Source of the DNA: Archegozetes longisetosus | Taxonomy: Eukaryota; Arthropoda; Arachnida; Sarcoptiformes; Trhypochthoniidae | Direction: 5' to 3' | DNA: 64,000 nt | NCBI GenBank assembly: GCA_018873245.2 | Contig: JAEMBT020000009.1 | Location: 10,497,288 to 10,561,287, forward strand | Shown here: positions 33,093-45,742 of the stretch, one piece after another | Layout of the letters: every line of letters starts with the position of its first letter | Numbering within the stretch: the stretch's first letter is position 1 | Translations under genes and position numbers: made by a program | The notes under the pieces: model-generated | What the model was told of the DNA's origin: nothing | The model's input: the letters and a program-made list of their open reading frames with translations, nothing else | Databases searched by the model: none

Positions 33093-34110
33093 TTGTCTTT
33101 CATCAAAATTGTAAGTATTATTTCCATTTCCATCTACTTTTTTCTAGATCATCGAGACTTAATCCATCGAGATCTCAAAATGCCACTGGAATTTGTGGAG
33201 AGTACCAAAGGTAAGGATCAACTTGTTCACGATGGATACATTTTCAACAAGGATTATACTAAATCAGGTAAGACTTACTGGAAATGCATAAAATATATTG
33301 AAAATTGTAAAAGGCGCGCATACAGATGGCGAAAGGGTGATTCATCACTCTGATAATCACAACCATGTCCTATAAGCGGTAAGAATCGTTGCAAAGAAAA
33401 TTTTGGATAAAATAAAAGATAAAGCAACAAACATAGACTCGACTCCACAACAAATTGTAGCTGCCGAAGCAGCAGGAATCTCTTGAGGAACCGCCGATGT
33501 CCGTCTATCAGTCGCAGCTATGAAGAAGTCAACCCAAAGAATTCGACGTGCCGCTGAAGCTTCACTAGCAAGACCGACGTCCCTCACGGAATTAGATATC
33601 CAATCACCATACACCAAGACACTTTCAAATCAATCCTTTCTCCTTTGGGAAAGTGTCGCAGGAGACAGAAACCGGATTCTTATCTTTTCAACAGAGAGGA
33701 ATTTGCAACTTCTCGCTTCAAGGGATAGCCATTGGATGGCCGATGGTACTTACAATACCACGCCGCCACTTTTTTGTCAGCTTTTAACCATCCACGCGAT
33801 TATCTTCAATGCTGTGGTTCCACTAGTCTGCTCTTCTTCCAAACGAGACCAAGGAAACTTATAAGCGTCTTCTCGAACAATTGAATCGTCTCAAACCTTC
33901 CCTCAAACCAGCAAGCGTAATGACCGACTTTGAGCCAGCACTCTTTGGAGCTTTCTCGGAAATCTACCAAGGTATCAGGTGTCATGGATGCTTTTTTCAC
34001 TAAAGTCAATGTCTTTGGAGAAAGATTCAACAAAACAATGATATTCGGGAAAAATACACTGACCATAAGGACCCAGACCCTCTCAACTCCTTAAACGATT
34101 CTTTAAATAC
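33093..34110 (+). pseudogene. FLYWCH/MULE transposase, broken
   Basis: Starts with a FLYWCH-type zinc-finger domain (best ATG 33180: MPLEFVEST, then DGYIFNKD and TYWKC), followed by a linker (33520-) and a Mutator-like catalytic core: HWMADGTYNTTPPLFCQLLT (first Asp), a frame change near 33825, then LPNETKETYKRLLEQ, VMTDFEPALFGAF (second Asp) and GCFFH followed by a stop and SQCLWRKIQQ. A 37-base GTAAGT...TTTCTAG stretch (33110-33146) could be a small 5' intron. The C-terminus is cut off where a hAT MITE inserted (34119). At least one frameshift and one stop. DNA-binding plus DDE transposase; inactive. Confidence 0.7.
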
Positions 34111-34118
34111 GTCCAGAG

Positions 34119-34654
34119 TAGTACTTCGCACAAATCGAGTTCGAGTCGAGTCGAGTCTGTTCAAACGGCGAATCGATTTGATTTGGACTCGCATCGAGCC
34201 TACTCGAAGACTCGAATCCACTAATATTAATAAATTACATAAGTTTTTCAACTCAAATATGGAACGGATGTGTAGTGTGGACCCCCTTTTATACTCAAAT
34301 GCATGCTTTCTAGATAGTTCCTGAATGTGTTACAAGATTGTTGAATGCATTGAAAATTTCTAGAATATTCTATAAGTTTCTAGAGTGTTGTAGGAAACTC
34401 TAGAGTATTTCATAGCTTTATAGAAAACTCTACAGATTTCTAGAATGCTCTAGAAAGCTCCAGAATGTTGAAATCATGGAACATTTTTACAGCTCAAAAT
34501 GAGTTCAAATCCCTCAAACTTATTTAAGTCATACCAGAACTCAAGTTGGACTCGACTTGATTGCGTTCGAGTCAAATCTTCTGGAGATTTGAACTCGAAA
34601 GTTTGAATCGATTTGACAAATCGCTCAAATCGACTCGACTCGTGTGTAGCACTA
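34119..34654. mobile_element. hAT-type MITE with GAGTCGAGTC ends
   Basis: 536 bp, termini TAGTACTTCGCACAAATCGA and, inverted, TAGTGCTACACACGAGTCGA, both leading into GAGTCGAGTC runs. Flanked by the perfect 8-mer GTCCAGAG (34111-34118 and 34655-34662). The centre is rich in TTCTAGA repeats. Inserted into the MULE transposase fragment. Confidence 0.85.
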
Positions 34655-34662
34655 GTCCAGAG

Positions 34663-35409
34663 TTGAGGTCAAAATCTTTTCTTCACGAGTTAATCGACTG
34701 TAGTTCAATGATATTATTCCCTGATTATTTGTCGCTGATCAGCTATGTGACCAACTGCAAGAGAATTCAAAGATCACTTATTGATAAAGATCAATAAGTT
34801 GTTTACACACGTATATCTGAATCGGAAAATAGCTCGCATTCAGAGAAAAGGTTTGTTTACATTTCAAATTTAGAAATGAAACCTTGAGCCCTATCAATAA
34901 CCGATAGTTATTTTATTTGGTAATATGAGGTAAAAGACGTCAAATACATATTTGTCGATCACTCTTATAGGAAGATTTCGACCCAAATTTAGGGTAGAAG
35001 GTTAACAAGTTTTAATCTAAAGTTGAGAAAGAGGAGTTATTTTTGTTAGATAATAGTTGCGAGTGGGAATACGTTTGAATAACTAATCGTGATTATGTCT
35101 GGTTCCTGCTTATGAGTTATGTTCATCTATGGGAAAGTGAGGTTATGGGTGTAGAAAGAGAATAAGTCAAAATTCCTTGCAATATGTTAATTATATCGTT
35201 ATAGTCAGTCTTACCAAATTTGATAACCATTCATCAAGATCTTTAGAAGCTATAGCTATTTTTCATATTTCTTAAGAATAATGTACAAGATATAAAATAA
35301 CAGACTCGCTAAATTAAAAGCATATAACTTAAATCTACTTTATTTAGCGAAGCGAAAATTTTTACAAAATAGAGAAAAAATTTTGAAAACTCAGAGTTGA
35401 AACAAAGCT
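34663..35409. other. Possible MULE remainder, otherwise nothing recognised
   Basis: The first 130 bases may continue the MULE gene interrupted by the MITE, but I cannot identify a domain. The rest shows no gene or repeat. Confidence 0.35.
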
Positions 35410-35657
35410 TTAAAGAAGTACATCTTTTAGTTGTCCTGAGTTTTGAGTTACAGTACAAGTAAATTTCCAATTGACTATGTATTATTTACTTAAATTACAA
35501 GTATTTTGATGTAAACATATTTTTTTCCATTGAGTTAAATATAGTAAGTTTAGGACATCAAAAAGAGTATGAAAGCAGAAGTGATTTCTTGTTAAGGACA
35601 GTCTTATTCTTATTTCATACTGTAAAATATGCAAGATTACTCTCTTACTTTGTATTA

Positions 35658-37026
35658 GAGCTTTTTTTAAGTCCTCGCGCTATCTTTCTCAGTAACCAGA
35701 TAACTTCCAAGGTTATTAATAATATGATTTTGATACTTAGTCCAAACATGACTTCTCTGCAAAAAAAACTGAGTATTCGTTCTCCTTGTTATATTTTTTA
35801 AAAATTGGGTTTTTTGTCCAAATGCGGGCCAACTTCGAGAGAGTGTTTCTGTACAAGAACAGAGAGCTTTCATAAAGATATCAGTGCTGTTAGATAAAGA
35901 AGCAAGTGATATACATCATGAGCTAAAAACCGCATTTGGCGGGCGGGCGTATTTCCTTAGGCGGGTCGAAGATTTGGCCAAAGAATATCGTTCTGGTGAA
36001 AGAATATCATTTGAAGATTTACCAAGTCAGGTCATCCAGTGACTGCCGATACTCTAGAGAATCAAGGGAGGCTACAGGAACTAATGGCACAAAGCAGGGC
36101 ATGGACTTTAGATGACTTGTCCGACAATTTGGGTATAAGCATATCCACTGTATGGAGCATGTTGCAAGATTTGGGATATAGAAAAGTAGCCTCTAAGTAT
36201 GTACCACATACCCTTACCTGACTCCAAATAAAAGCTCGTGGGGATGCCTGTAAACGTAACCTTGAAAAGTATGAGCAAGATTCTACACTATTACACAGAA
36301 TCGTTGCAATTGACAAAACATGGCTAGGATGGTATGACCCTAAGGATCCTAAAACTGCAGCTGAATGGACTTTGCCCTGAAGAAATAAGATGAAAATTAA
36401 ATTGGAAATTTTTTGAAATTTTTGAAAATAAACTAATTCAATTTTTAAAATTTTTTTAATCTTAGACCATCACACCCCCGTCAAACGATAAGAGATTAAA
36501 AAATCATGATGATACTTGCAACACACAATCATAGGGTCATTGCATACGATATTCTGGGTGAAGGAGAAGCTGTAGACGGAAATCGATTTAAACGATTTCT
36601 GATTGAGAAACTCAGGCCACAACTCATTAAACACAATATAAAGCACCCAGTGATCCTTATGGACAATGCTCGCCTCCATCATCACCGCGTTGTCCTTGAT
36701 TGTTTGGAACGGCGTGATTGGGAAATTCTTGAACACCCTGCTTATTCACCTGATATGAACCCATGTGACTTTGATGCTTTTCATAGAATTAAGCGTCAGC
36801 TCAAGGGGATATTATTTCCTCGCCCATCAATGCTCGTGGCGTCTTATGATCAAAGAATTCGGGACGTTAACGAAGCACATAGTTTTCCAGGAATATATAA
36901 TTTACCCAGGGTCTGGGAGAGTATCATTACAAACAATGTTTAAAATAACTTAAAACAGAATTGTAATATCTCAAACAATTTTTGAATAAATGCAAAAATA
37001 GTAAGCGCGAGTACTTAAAAAAGACC
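35658..37026 (+). mobile_element. Mariner-2, full length, with a relic intron
   Basis: 1369 bp between TA duplications, with inverted ends GAGCTTTTTTTAAGTCC / GTACTTAAAAAAGACC. Transposase in order: N-terminal helix-turn-helix (about 35840-36040, EQRAFIKISVLL), a frame change near 36030, second helix-turn-helix (36039-36221, LGISISTVWSML), IAIDKTW with the first Asp, AEWTLP, then 36506-36943 with LMDNARLHHHR and YSPDMNPCDFD (34 residues between second and third Asp, so DD34D). Bases 36392-36465 occupy the same codon position as the introns of mariner-1 and -3 and end in TTAG, but the donor is GA rather than GT. Several stops (TGA, TAA). Inactive. Confidence 0.8.
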
Positions 37027-37226
37027 TAATACTTATGTAAGAAATCTCTCTTACTTTGTACTTTATGGTATGTAAGAGAAGTAATAGTGGATAACTACTA
37101 TTGTATCATAATATATTTGTATTAATAAAAGAAAGTTATATACATATTAAAAGTAAGTTTATAACTCAATTCCCTACCAAAGCACATTCTATCGTGTCCT
37201 ACTAGACTCTCGGATAGAATTATAGG

Positions 37227-39635
37227 CAGCCTGACCACATGTCCCGGAATGACCTTAACAGTCCAGGAATCGTGAACTGTGTCCAGGTGGAAGGAATAGA
37301 CCATTCCTTGACATACAAGAGTCCAGGAATGACAAATGTTTGACAAAATGTTTAAAAAATAGATTTTTCGAAATTGTATTAAAAGAATGTAAACGTACTT
37401 ATCATTACTCTATATCAATACTAAAACAAAACTCTAAAATAGGCATAAAATATAACTGAATCCTGAGTAGTCATACGTTTACTCATAATTATTTGTTGCT
37501 AATGTTCACACTAATAGTATATAATGTTACTATATTTTCTGAACAAATAATTTACATTTCGCTAAAGATTTAATATTTGTTTTCAATAAATACTGAAAAT
37601 ATTTATTAATATATCAATTAATTGCTAACAAACTAATATCATGTCAAACAAACGAACTATTAATGAATCGCCAAAAAAATCAAAGAAGAGATTGACTTAT
37701 TTCTAGGATATATGGCTTTCGAAAGATGAATATAAGTATTGGCTGAGAAAAGTTGATGACTTCAAAGCTACAGTATATTATGCAAAACTCAATTCACAAT
37801 TAAATACGAAGGCACTTCAGCTGTCAATACACAAAGAAAATCGAAATCACACGAATCAAATGTGAATTCGGCCAAAATGTCTTCAGCGTTAAGCAACTTC
37901 ATCGCTAAATGTGATTCAAGTGAAACCAAATCTATAGTTGTCTCAGAGGTGTGTCTGGTATATCATTCAGTAAATCATCACTTGATTTACCGATCGGCTG
38001 ACTGTGGTAACAAATTAGTTCAGAACTTATTTACTGATTCCAAGATTGCCAAAGGACTACGTTGTGGTCGAACCAAAATGGAAGCTATAGTGAAGAATGT
38101 TCTGTCTCCAGCTTCTATCGAATATCATTTGAATAAAGTTAGAGGTAAAGCATTTTCAATAATAAGCGATTCTTCTAATAAGGGAAACATTAAACTGTTT
38201 CCAATCGGTATTCAGTATTTTGATAAAACTAATGCGATATGCAATTTCGTATTTGATTTCTACGAAGACCCAAATGAAAAATCTGATGCTATTTATAATC
38301 AATTAAAGAAATCTTTAGCCAATAATGAGTTGAGTCAAAATCAAGTAATTGCTTACAGTGCTGACAATGCAAATGTAAATTATGGTAATCATCATTCAGT
38401 CTATGAAAACTTCAAGTCAGAAAATAATTTTATAGTAAAAGCGAATTGTAATTGTCATTTAACTCATAATACGGCCAAATATTCCTTAATGAAACTGGAC
38501 TTAGATGTGGAAAATCTAATCATCAAAATATTTGCACATTTTTCAAATTCTGCAAAGCGTATCGAATCTCTCAAGTCTTGCCACGAGTTCAGTGGAACAG
38601 AGTTCCAGAAAATACTAAAACACGTCCTTACTCGTTGGCTTTCACTTTTTCCAGCAATAAAGCGTTTGTTGAAAAATTCTAAAGAAATTCAAAACAATTT
38701 TTTTGAAATCGGTACGGATAATTGTCATAAAGTTATAGTTGAATTTGTTTGGGGAGTAAAATTTAATGGATTGAATAGTTCTGATCTTTATTTAGAATTT
38801 ACTAAACATCTAATGGAAATATTTCACTAGAATTTAGAACTTTTGCAGAGCAATAAAGTCAATTCAAGCAATTTATATGACATAATGATGAAGTTGAAAA
38901 TACAATTGACAAATAGACGTAAAAATAAGTTTTTTGGCTCTAATATTAATATTACCTCAAGAGTATATCCGTTTCTAAACGTGGGGATTCTGAATGTGAA
39001 GCACTGGAATGCTAAGACAGGGTTCTGGATTATTTAGAAAAGCATTTTAATTTTGAATCATCTATTTTCAAACATTTTAAAGTCCTTAATTTGGACGGCA
39101 AACTTGATTATGAAAATATCAATCAAATCTTGAATGTATTGAATATGAAAGTGAATCGCGACAAGATGTTCGATGAAATCAGTTCGTTCAATCAATTTTT
39201 AATGATTCTTACCTCTGAAGATAAGGCTCTGAATTCTGTTAATAAGTGGTGCAAAATATTGTCAGCTCTAGATTTACCAAATTTAACAAAAGTTGTTGAA
39301 ACTGTTTACGCAATCCCAATAGCGAATGATTTCATAGGAAGCGTGTTCAGCACAATAAAAAAAGTTTGTAAAGATGACCGAAGTCGAATAAATGTGGACA
39401 CAATTAAAGTTGAAATATGTGGTAAAATTAATTTTTCAATGAATTGCTGTGAATTTAAAAATTTTGTACCAAATAACGAAAATCTAATCAAGGCTGCTAA
39501 AATGATACTAAATATGATAGAAAGTAATGTTTACTTTGAAAATGGCAATAAATTTGATGTTCCGGAATGTTCAGGTAATTATTCAGTTTTTATTGAAAAA
39601 ATCAAGGAACTAGCGAAAGAGATGTGGTCAGGCTG
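37227..39635 (+). mobile_element. hAT element, near full length, broken
   Basis: 2409 bp with inverted ends CAGCCTGACCACAT / ATGTGGTCAGGCTG and perfect 8-bp duplications ATTATAGG (37219-37226 and 39636-39643). Transposase pieces: an N-terminal start at 37641 (MSNKRTINESPKKSKKR, stop after TYF), the main frame 37862-38830 with FSIISDSSNKG and IAYSADNANVNYG (catalytic Asp regions), a stop then the same frame to 39037, and a shift into 39091-39636 with AIPIANDFIGSVFSTIKK, the hAT C-terminal motif. The final stop codon TGA uses two bases of the element and the first base of the duplication. Three or more breaks. Confidence 0.85.
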
Positions 39636-39755
39636 ATTATAGGTGATAACGGATTTGGGATCTTACATTGAAATCCCCGATTCCGATTCGTTCAACTTGA
39701 ACATACACATACGAGAGACTCTACACAATATATCTAAATCGGGTCTTTTGTATAT

Positions 39756-40580
39756 TGAGATGAATTAGGTTCATCTCTAATCTAGTAATGGGTTGACTCG
39801 AGCTCAAAGTTGTCGAGTCAACTATTTTTTTTATATATAAGAGCCAGCATTAGGAGAATATTAGGATTCGACGCGTATAAAACCTAAAATTAATTTGTTT
39901 TTATATAAAAACGTTGGGTGAATTCGGTCTAATGGGTCTAAATGGGTTCCCGACTTCCCACCTCCAAGTGTAATATATCATTGGATTCAGTTCGTCAAGC
40001 TGAAGATTTTGATACTACACTTGACCACTTTTGACCCGAACCTGACCACTTCTGGACAACTCCCGACGGGAGGGGCCGACCCCGCCAAGTGATATATCAT
40101 TGAACTCAGGACATCGAACTGTACATTTTGATACTTCACTTGATCAATTATCTCAAGTAGTTCTCGAGATATCCATCATTGTTTGGTTTAGTACCTCGTA
40201 ATGGATAAACCTGGATTCTCGAGTCGTAACCTAAACAAGACTGATATAAAATAAGGGAGAATAAGTTAGATCGCTTCGCGTCCTAACATATTATACCTTA
40301 GTTTAAGTCAGGTTTGGCTTAGGTTACAACTTGGTAAAGCCAGGTTTACCCATTTTCGAGGGGGTTAGGTCTCGGTGGCCAGAAGCGGTCAGGTTCGGGT
40401 TGGAAGTAGTCAAGTGTGGTATCAAAATGTTCAGCTCGACGAATTGAATCAAATGGTGTATTACACTTGGAGGTAGGGGGTCGGGAACCCCCTTAGACCC
40501 ATAAGCCCGAATTTACCCAAAACGTTGCAACGTGTGTGTGTGACAAAACTAATTAATAAAGTGAGACTTAAAATATTACA
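39756..40580 (+). repeat. 5' LTR of the Gypsy fossil (holds MITE M2)
   Basis: About 214 bases of LTR once the 603-bp MITE and its 8-bp duplication are removed. Contains a GCGTATAAAAC box. Confidence 0.85.
39916..40518. mobile_element. Palindromic MITE family M2, inside the 5' LTR
   Basis: 603 bp, GGGTGAATTCGGTCTAATGG at one end and, inverted, GGGTAAATTCGGGCTTATGG at the other. The perfect duplication AAAACGTT (39908-39915, 40519-40526) is proven by the uninterrupted 3' LTR, which has the site once. Same family as 5590-6146. Confidence 0.9.
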
Positions 40581-41005
40581 TTTGGCGCAGTCAGGTACGA
40601 ACCAAACCATTTTTTCAATGGTGTGAGAAGACTAGCCACCGCACAGCAATTTTAAGGCCACGCCACGCATAGTCTGTAAATGATCCACTAAAGGTGATAG
40701 TAGACGATGAAAATAGGTAAGCTAAAGTATTCAGGTCTGAGGTCGAAAAGTTGTATCGGAGCTACAACGCCACATGTCATCCGCCGCCGACGTGGTGTCC
40801 AACTACAATTCGATGATAAAGATTTTAGGCAACACAGATCAGGTTTTCAATCATCTGTATCTAAACCAACTACACGCTTGAGAACAAAAATCGTAGCACT
40901 TCCAGCAGAAGTCGAAAAAAGCAATAGTTCAAGTTTATTGACTACATGCAGCTCATTAGATCCACATCGAAGCCCAGTCAAGATAGTCAAAGTTATAGCC
41001 CATGA

Positions 41006-42106
41006 TTGACAACTCCGACTCTTTTTGACTTTGGCAATTACTCAATAAATCGTTCTCTTGTTAATACAGAAAGTCATCGTCTGTTGCATAAAGACATTGA
41101 AACCGCACATCGACCCAATACATTGAGCATAACTCAGTCAACGATAAATAGTGTGACAAAAAGGTCAACTATTATAGAGACTGCATCACGTACAGTTATG
41201 GCTATTCCTCCACCTATCAGGCTAGCAAAGTTCGGATGCAGGGACCAATGCTTAACCATACAACAGTGGGTTCCCATGTTTGAATTGGTTATTTCTGTGC
41301 ATAAAGTCAGCGAAGATAAAGACAAAATAGTTCAGTTGGTGTCGTTTCTCGAGGGAGACGCTGCAGCCTTCTTTAGTTCTAGAATGTTACCAGTTTTGGA
41401 AAATCTATCATGGCTGGAGGCAAAGAATTTGCTCATTGCAAGATTCGGCAAAGCTATTATATAACCGAATATCGCGGGACAGCGTATTCGTCTTTTGAGG
41501 GGAGATACCATTAAAAGCTACTTTGATCAAAAGATGGTATATTTAGATCAAACATCGCTATAGGACCAGGAGAAGACAGACGAGTTTACAGAAGGTGTTC
41601 CCGAGAGATATCGCATGTTACTATATACGCCATCGATTGATACACCTACTAAGTGGCTAGCATGTGCTTCGAAAATCAAAGCAGATTTTCAACGTTTTGG
41701 TCATATCGAGCAAACTAAGAAGTCCCATACGGCTAATTGTACGATCCAGAACTGTGACCAATCCTCGTCAGCTTCCTTTCAGAGAGGAAACAACTGGGTA
41801 CAAAAGCAGAGGGCTTTGAATAAAACGCCACCGTCACAATGTAAAATTTGCCAAAAACTCGGTACAGTCGGGTACCACTGGCACAGCGAATGCCCTAACC
41901 GTTCGAGGAGGTTTATATCAAAAAGCTCAAAACTCGAAGAATGCAAACTCATCAGTTTTGAGATCGGTTCGGACATGACAAAAGCATTTGAAAGTTTTGT
42001 GAAACTCAAAGTTAGCATCAATGGCTTCAAAACTCAGGCTGTTGTGGAAACCGCGTCTACAGCCAATATTATGGCCGACGTATTTGTACGTCATTTGAAG
42101 CTGTAA
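41006..42106 (+). pseudogene. Gag-like and protease-like part of the Gypsy fossil
   Basis: Upstream half resembles a Gypsy capsid region; further on there is a CCHC zinc-knuckle (CKIC...H...C, about 41840-41895) and a retropepsin-like segment before 42106. Fossil. Confidence 0.6.
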
Positions 42107-42160
42107 ATAAACAAAAAACAGTGTACGAGAATAAAAACAGCTGCAGGTTATGTCTCGTCA

Positions 42161-45100
42161 TTGGGTACAGTCAAGTTTAACATTCAAGTGGAGTCGTTGA
42201 GCAAGATTATTGAAGCCCAAGTCCTTCAGGGATTCAATTACAATCTTCTTCTGAGAGTAGGCATCGGAAAACAGTTTCCTCTACTTATTGACTTGAGTAA
42301 TCGTACGACAATTATTCAGACGTCAGATACAAAGCCTATTGAATCATTATCTAAAGATGGAGATATTCATACTACAGAACTCTACGAAGTTGTGAATACA
42401 AATTTAAGTAAAAACAAACTCAGCCGCCGACAAGAGTATAGTATACGACCAGAAATCACCGGCACAACATCAAAAAGCAATGAATTGGAAGTTAACGAAC
42501 TACTCCAACAATACAAACAATGTTTTGCAATATCTGATACCGATTTGGGTCGAATCAATATAGAACAACATCGCATCAAGTTGGCTAACAAAACACCTAT
42601 CGTTATTCCGCCATACCGTCCTCCTTCCTATCTCGAAGAAGAAACGAGCCGACAAGTGCAAGAGCTGCTTTCTAAGAGGCTAATTAGAGAATCCAAGTCC
42701 CCATATGCTTCCCCGGTTACACTTGCAAATAAAAAGGATGGTTCAAAACGTTTGTGTGTAGACTTTCGCCGACTCAATGCAATCACACACAGCGATAGAC
42801 AGCCTTTTCCCCGTATACAAGACATGATTGATAAGACATTCAAGACAACAATCTTTAGTAAGCTAGATGTTGCTTGGGGATATTGGTATGTTGCTATAGA
42901 TCCAAAAGATATAGAGAAAACTGTGTTTGTGACTCCTGATGGTCACTATGAATGGCTCGTAATGCCATTCGGTTTGAAAAATGCGCCAGCAACGTTTCAA
43001 AGAGTTATCCAAAAAGCACTGGGAAGCCTACTTCACCATGGAGTAGAAAATTATTTAGACGATATCATTTACGCTCGTGATATAAAAACGCACAACAAAT
43101 TGTTGGAACAAGTTTTTCAATGCCTAGGCAGAAACAATATAAAGCTTGGTAAAGAGAAGTGCATTTTGGCAGCACATGAAGTTGAATACTTGGGTCATGT
43201 GATTGGTTCGGGATGTGTCAAGCCATAGCCTTCTTCCGTTAAAGCAATAACAGAATACCCTATTTCCAGAACACTCAAAGAAGTCCAGCGTTTCATTGGC
43301 CTCGTTAATTGGGTACGATTTTGTATCCTCAAACTGTCTATAATTACAACGCCTATAAGTAAACTTCTCAAAAAGAATGTTCATTTTCATTGGAGCGAAG
43401 AACAACAGAGCAGTTTTGAAGAAATAAAGCGAATTCTAGTTTCAGAACCTGTTCGTCGTATATTCAATCTTAATTTGAAGTGCGAACTCCACACAGACGC
43501 TAGCGCTGTTGGAATCGCAGGGATTTTAATACAAAAAGGGCACCCAATAGGATATTACTCAAGACGCCTAAGCGATCCCGAAACTCGTTATGAAACAACA
43601 GATTTGGAATGTTTGGCCGTTATAGAATCGACTCGTCATTTTCGGATCTATCTGGAAGGGGATAAATTAGCATTAGTTACTGACCATTCAGCCCTCCAGT
43701 GGCTCTTAAAGTTTAGCAACAAAAAGGCACGCCTATATCGGTGGGCAAAGGACTTGTCGACTTATGACTTTACTCCTAAACATAGACCGGGAAAAAGGTT
43801 GGAACATGTCGATGTCCTATCAAGAGCTCCAGTTTCGCTCATAATGGACTATAACTCATTTATATGCCTTTCAAATCTCACAGAAAAAGTAATCAAAGAA
43901 GAGCAAATTAAAGCAAATCTTAAACCAACGGGTCGTCAATTTATGAAAAATGGTGTCGTTTTTGATAAAAGCCGAGGTTCTCCACGTATGGTTATCCCAA
44001 AGTCACTAGTCATTGAAGTTCTTAAAAGTAGTCACGATGAAGCTGGCCATCCAGGTTCAAACAAATGCGTCCGACAAATTAAACAGCAATATTTTTGGCC
44101 ATCAATGAATAAGGATATACGCGAATATGTAAAAACTTGTCATTCTTGTCAATTGATAAAACCAGCAAATCATACAGCATATGGACCACTACAACCATTG
44201 GATACACCGCATGAACCTCTGATTCAACTTTCAATGGTGTTATATTAAAACAAAAAGTATTTTAATTTGTTTTGTAAACTTTCTATTTGTTATGAGAATG
44301 ACAGTAAAACTCTTATTTCGTTATGACTATAAAAGGTTTTGTTTAGTTCGCTCTAATTGTAAAAGTAAATTTTTATTCTAATTTAATTACAATAGGAAAT
44401 TAATTGTTATGAGAATCTAATATTGGAATGCTTGAACATCCCTTTTTAGGAATAACTTTTCTTAAAATTATAACTCGAAAATATTCTTAAACATCCTTTT
44501 ATTAATTAGTCAGAAGAATATAAAAACAGAGAGTAATAGAGTAGAAATTAAGTGAGTTAGTAAGAGAATGCGAGAGAGCTTAGACTCTGTGCGACACTTT
44601 TAAATCTTTATGTATTATCATTCAATTTATATTTTAATAAAGATTGTTAATTGTTAAAGTCTGAGTTATTTCGCTATATAAAAATCCACTCTCACAATGG
44701 ACACCGCTGTCATGGGTTCATCAGCAAGAAATACGTTTGCAAAATACCTAATTGTGGTGATCGATCATCATTCTCGCTATGCTTGGGTTAAGGCCACGAA
44801 ACTGAACGACGCAATTGCAGCAATTAACGTTTTGAAGTCAATTATATCAACAATAGGAAAACCGAAATATTTACTGACAGAAAACGTTACCACTTATAAG
44901 AGTCGCATATTTAAAAAGATTTTGAAAGATAATGACATTCATGCAAAGCTTACTACCCCTTGGTGCTAATGAGAGAGCTAATGGCACTATTGTTAATGGA
45001 ATCAAGTTAGCATTAATTGATAAACCAAAATTGAAGTGGTCAACCGTAGTCGCATCAGTTGTCAATAACTACAACAACACAATACATGCATCGACTGGTT

Positions 45101-45324
45101 TCACACCTGCTTATTTAATGTTCGGGAAAGACTCGATTGGAAGTTCTACCCCCTTAGCCGAAGCAAGACGTAAGGCCGTTGAAAAATCAAACCTGATCAA
45201 AGCTGCGCGTAAACTAGCTTATGACTCTAAGCATAAGCCAATTATTTTTCAAACCGACGATTTGGTTAAACGACTTTTTCCTGTAAACCATCCCTCGAGG
45301 AATAATGTTGTCGCCAAGGTTTGA
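42161..45324 (+). pseudogene. Pol-like part of the Gypsy fossil
   Basis: Reverse transcriptase (to about 43228; KLDVAWGYW, MPFGLKNAPATF, YLDD), RNase H (about 43475-43850; HTDAS, YSRRLS), integrase zinc domain (HDEAGHPG...CHSC, about 44030-44150) and integrase core beyond the solo LTR. Fossil, several breaks. Confidence 0.75.
44238..44696 (+). mobile_element. Solo LTR inserted in the Gypsy integrase (fossil)
   Basis: 459 bp, starts TGTTATATT and ends CTCTCACA, with ATGG duplicated at 44234-44237 and 44697-44700. An AATAAAG signal lies near 44635. Different family from its host LTR. Confidence 0.8.
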
Positions 45325-45469
45325 GGCCGTATTTCGTGTGATCAGAAAAATTTCTGATACCAACTATGAGATTAAACATATAAATAATAGTAAACCTTCT
45401 GAAAACATTCATGTTGCGCAACAAGAGCTTTATTTTAAGAGAGACCTGGCCTTTTTCGGTGGTAGCGAA

Positions 45470-45684
45470 TGAGATGAACTAAGTTCATCTTTAAACTAGT
45501 AATGGGTTGACTCGAGTTCAAAGCTGTTGAGTCAACCAGTTTTTTTTATATATAAGGGCCAGCATTAGGAGAATATTAGGAGTCGATGCGTATAAAACTT
45601 TAAATTAATTTGTTTTTATATAAAAACGTTGCAACGTGTGTGTGTGACAAAACTAATTAATAAAGTGAGACTTAAAATATTACA
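45470..45684 (+). repeat. 3' LTR of the Gypsy fossil
   Basis: 215 bp, uninterrupted; provides the empty-site proof for the MITE in the 5' LTR. Confidence 0.88.
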
Positions 45685-45742
45685 ATATAGATGATCCTTC
45701 ATCACAAAAATAAATGTGACAATATCTAGTAAAATAGATTAA

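Larger units (their letters stand above)
39756..45684 (+). mobile_element. Gypsy-type LTR retrotransposon fossil
   Basis: LTRs TGAGATGAA...AATATTACA at 39756-40580 (with a MITE inside) and 45470-45684, flanked by ATAT on both sides. A candidate primer-binding site, TTTGGCGCAGTCAGG, follows the 5' LTR. Parts in order: gag-like, zinc knuckle and protease-like, reverse transcriptase (with YLDD), RNase H, integrase; this is the Gypsy order. Broken: roughly six interruptions of the coding part, including one solo-LTR insertion. The LTRs differ at about 14 of 214 aligned bases once the MITE is removed, so it is an old insertion, not a recent one. Confidence 0.85.
35410..45720 (+). mobile_element. 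LTR-like repeat X, copy B, split by three insertions (fossil)
   Basis: Pieces of X at about 35410-35657, 37027-37226, 39636-39755 and 45685-45720 match the unbroken copy at 11625-12195 in order. Between them sit a mariner (35658-37026), a hAT (37227-39635) and a Gypsy LTR element (39756-45684), each with its own target duplication. X here has three CTTAC...GTAAG units against two in copy A. This copy is therefore the oldest layer in this stretch. Confidence 0.8.

Noticed and set aside
33357-33617. Minus-strand frames overlapping the MULE fragment
   Set aside because: Antisense shadows of a recognisable transposase.
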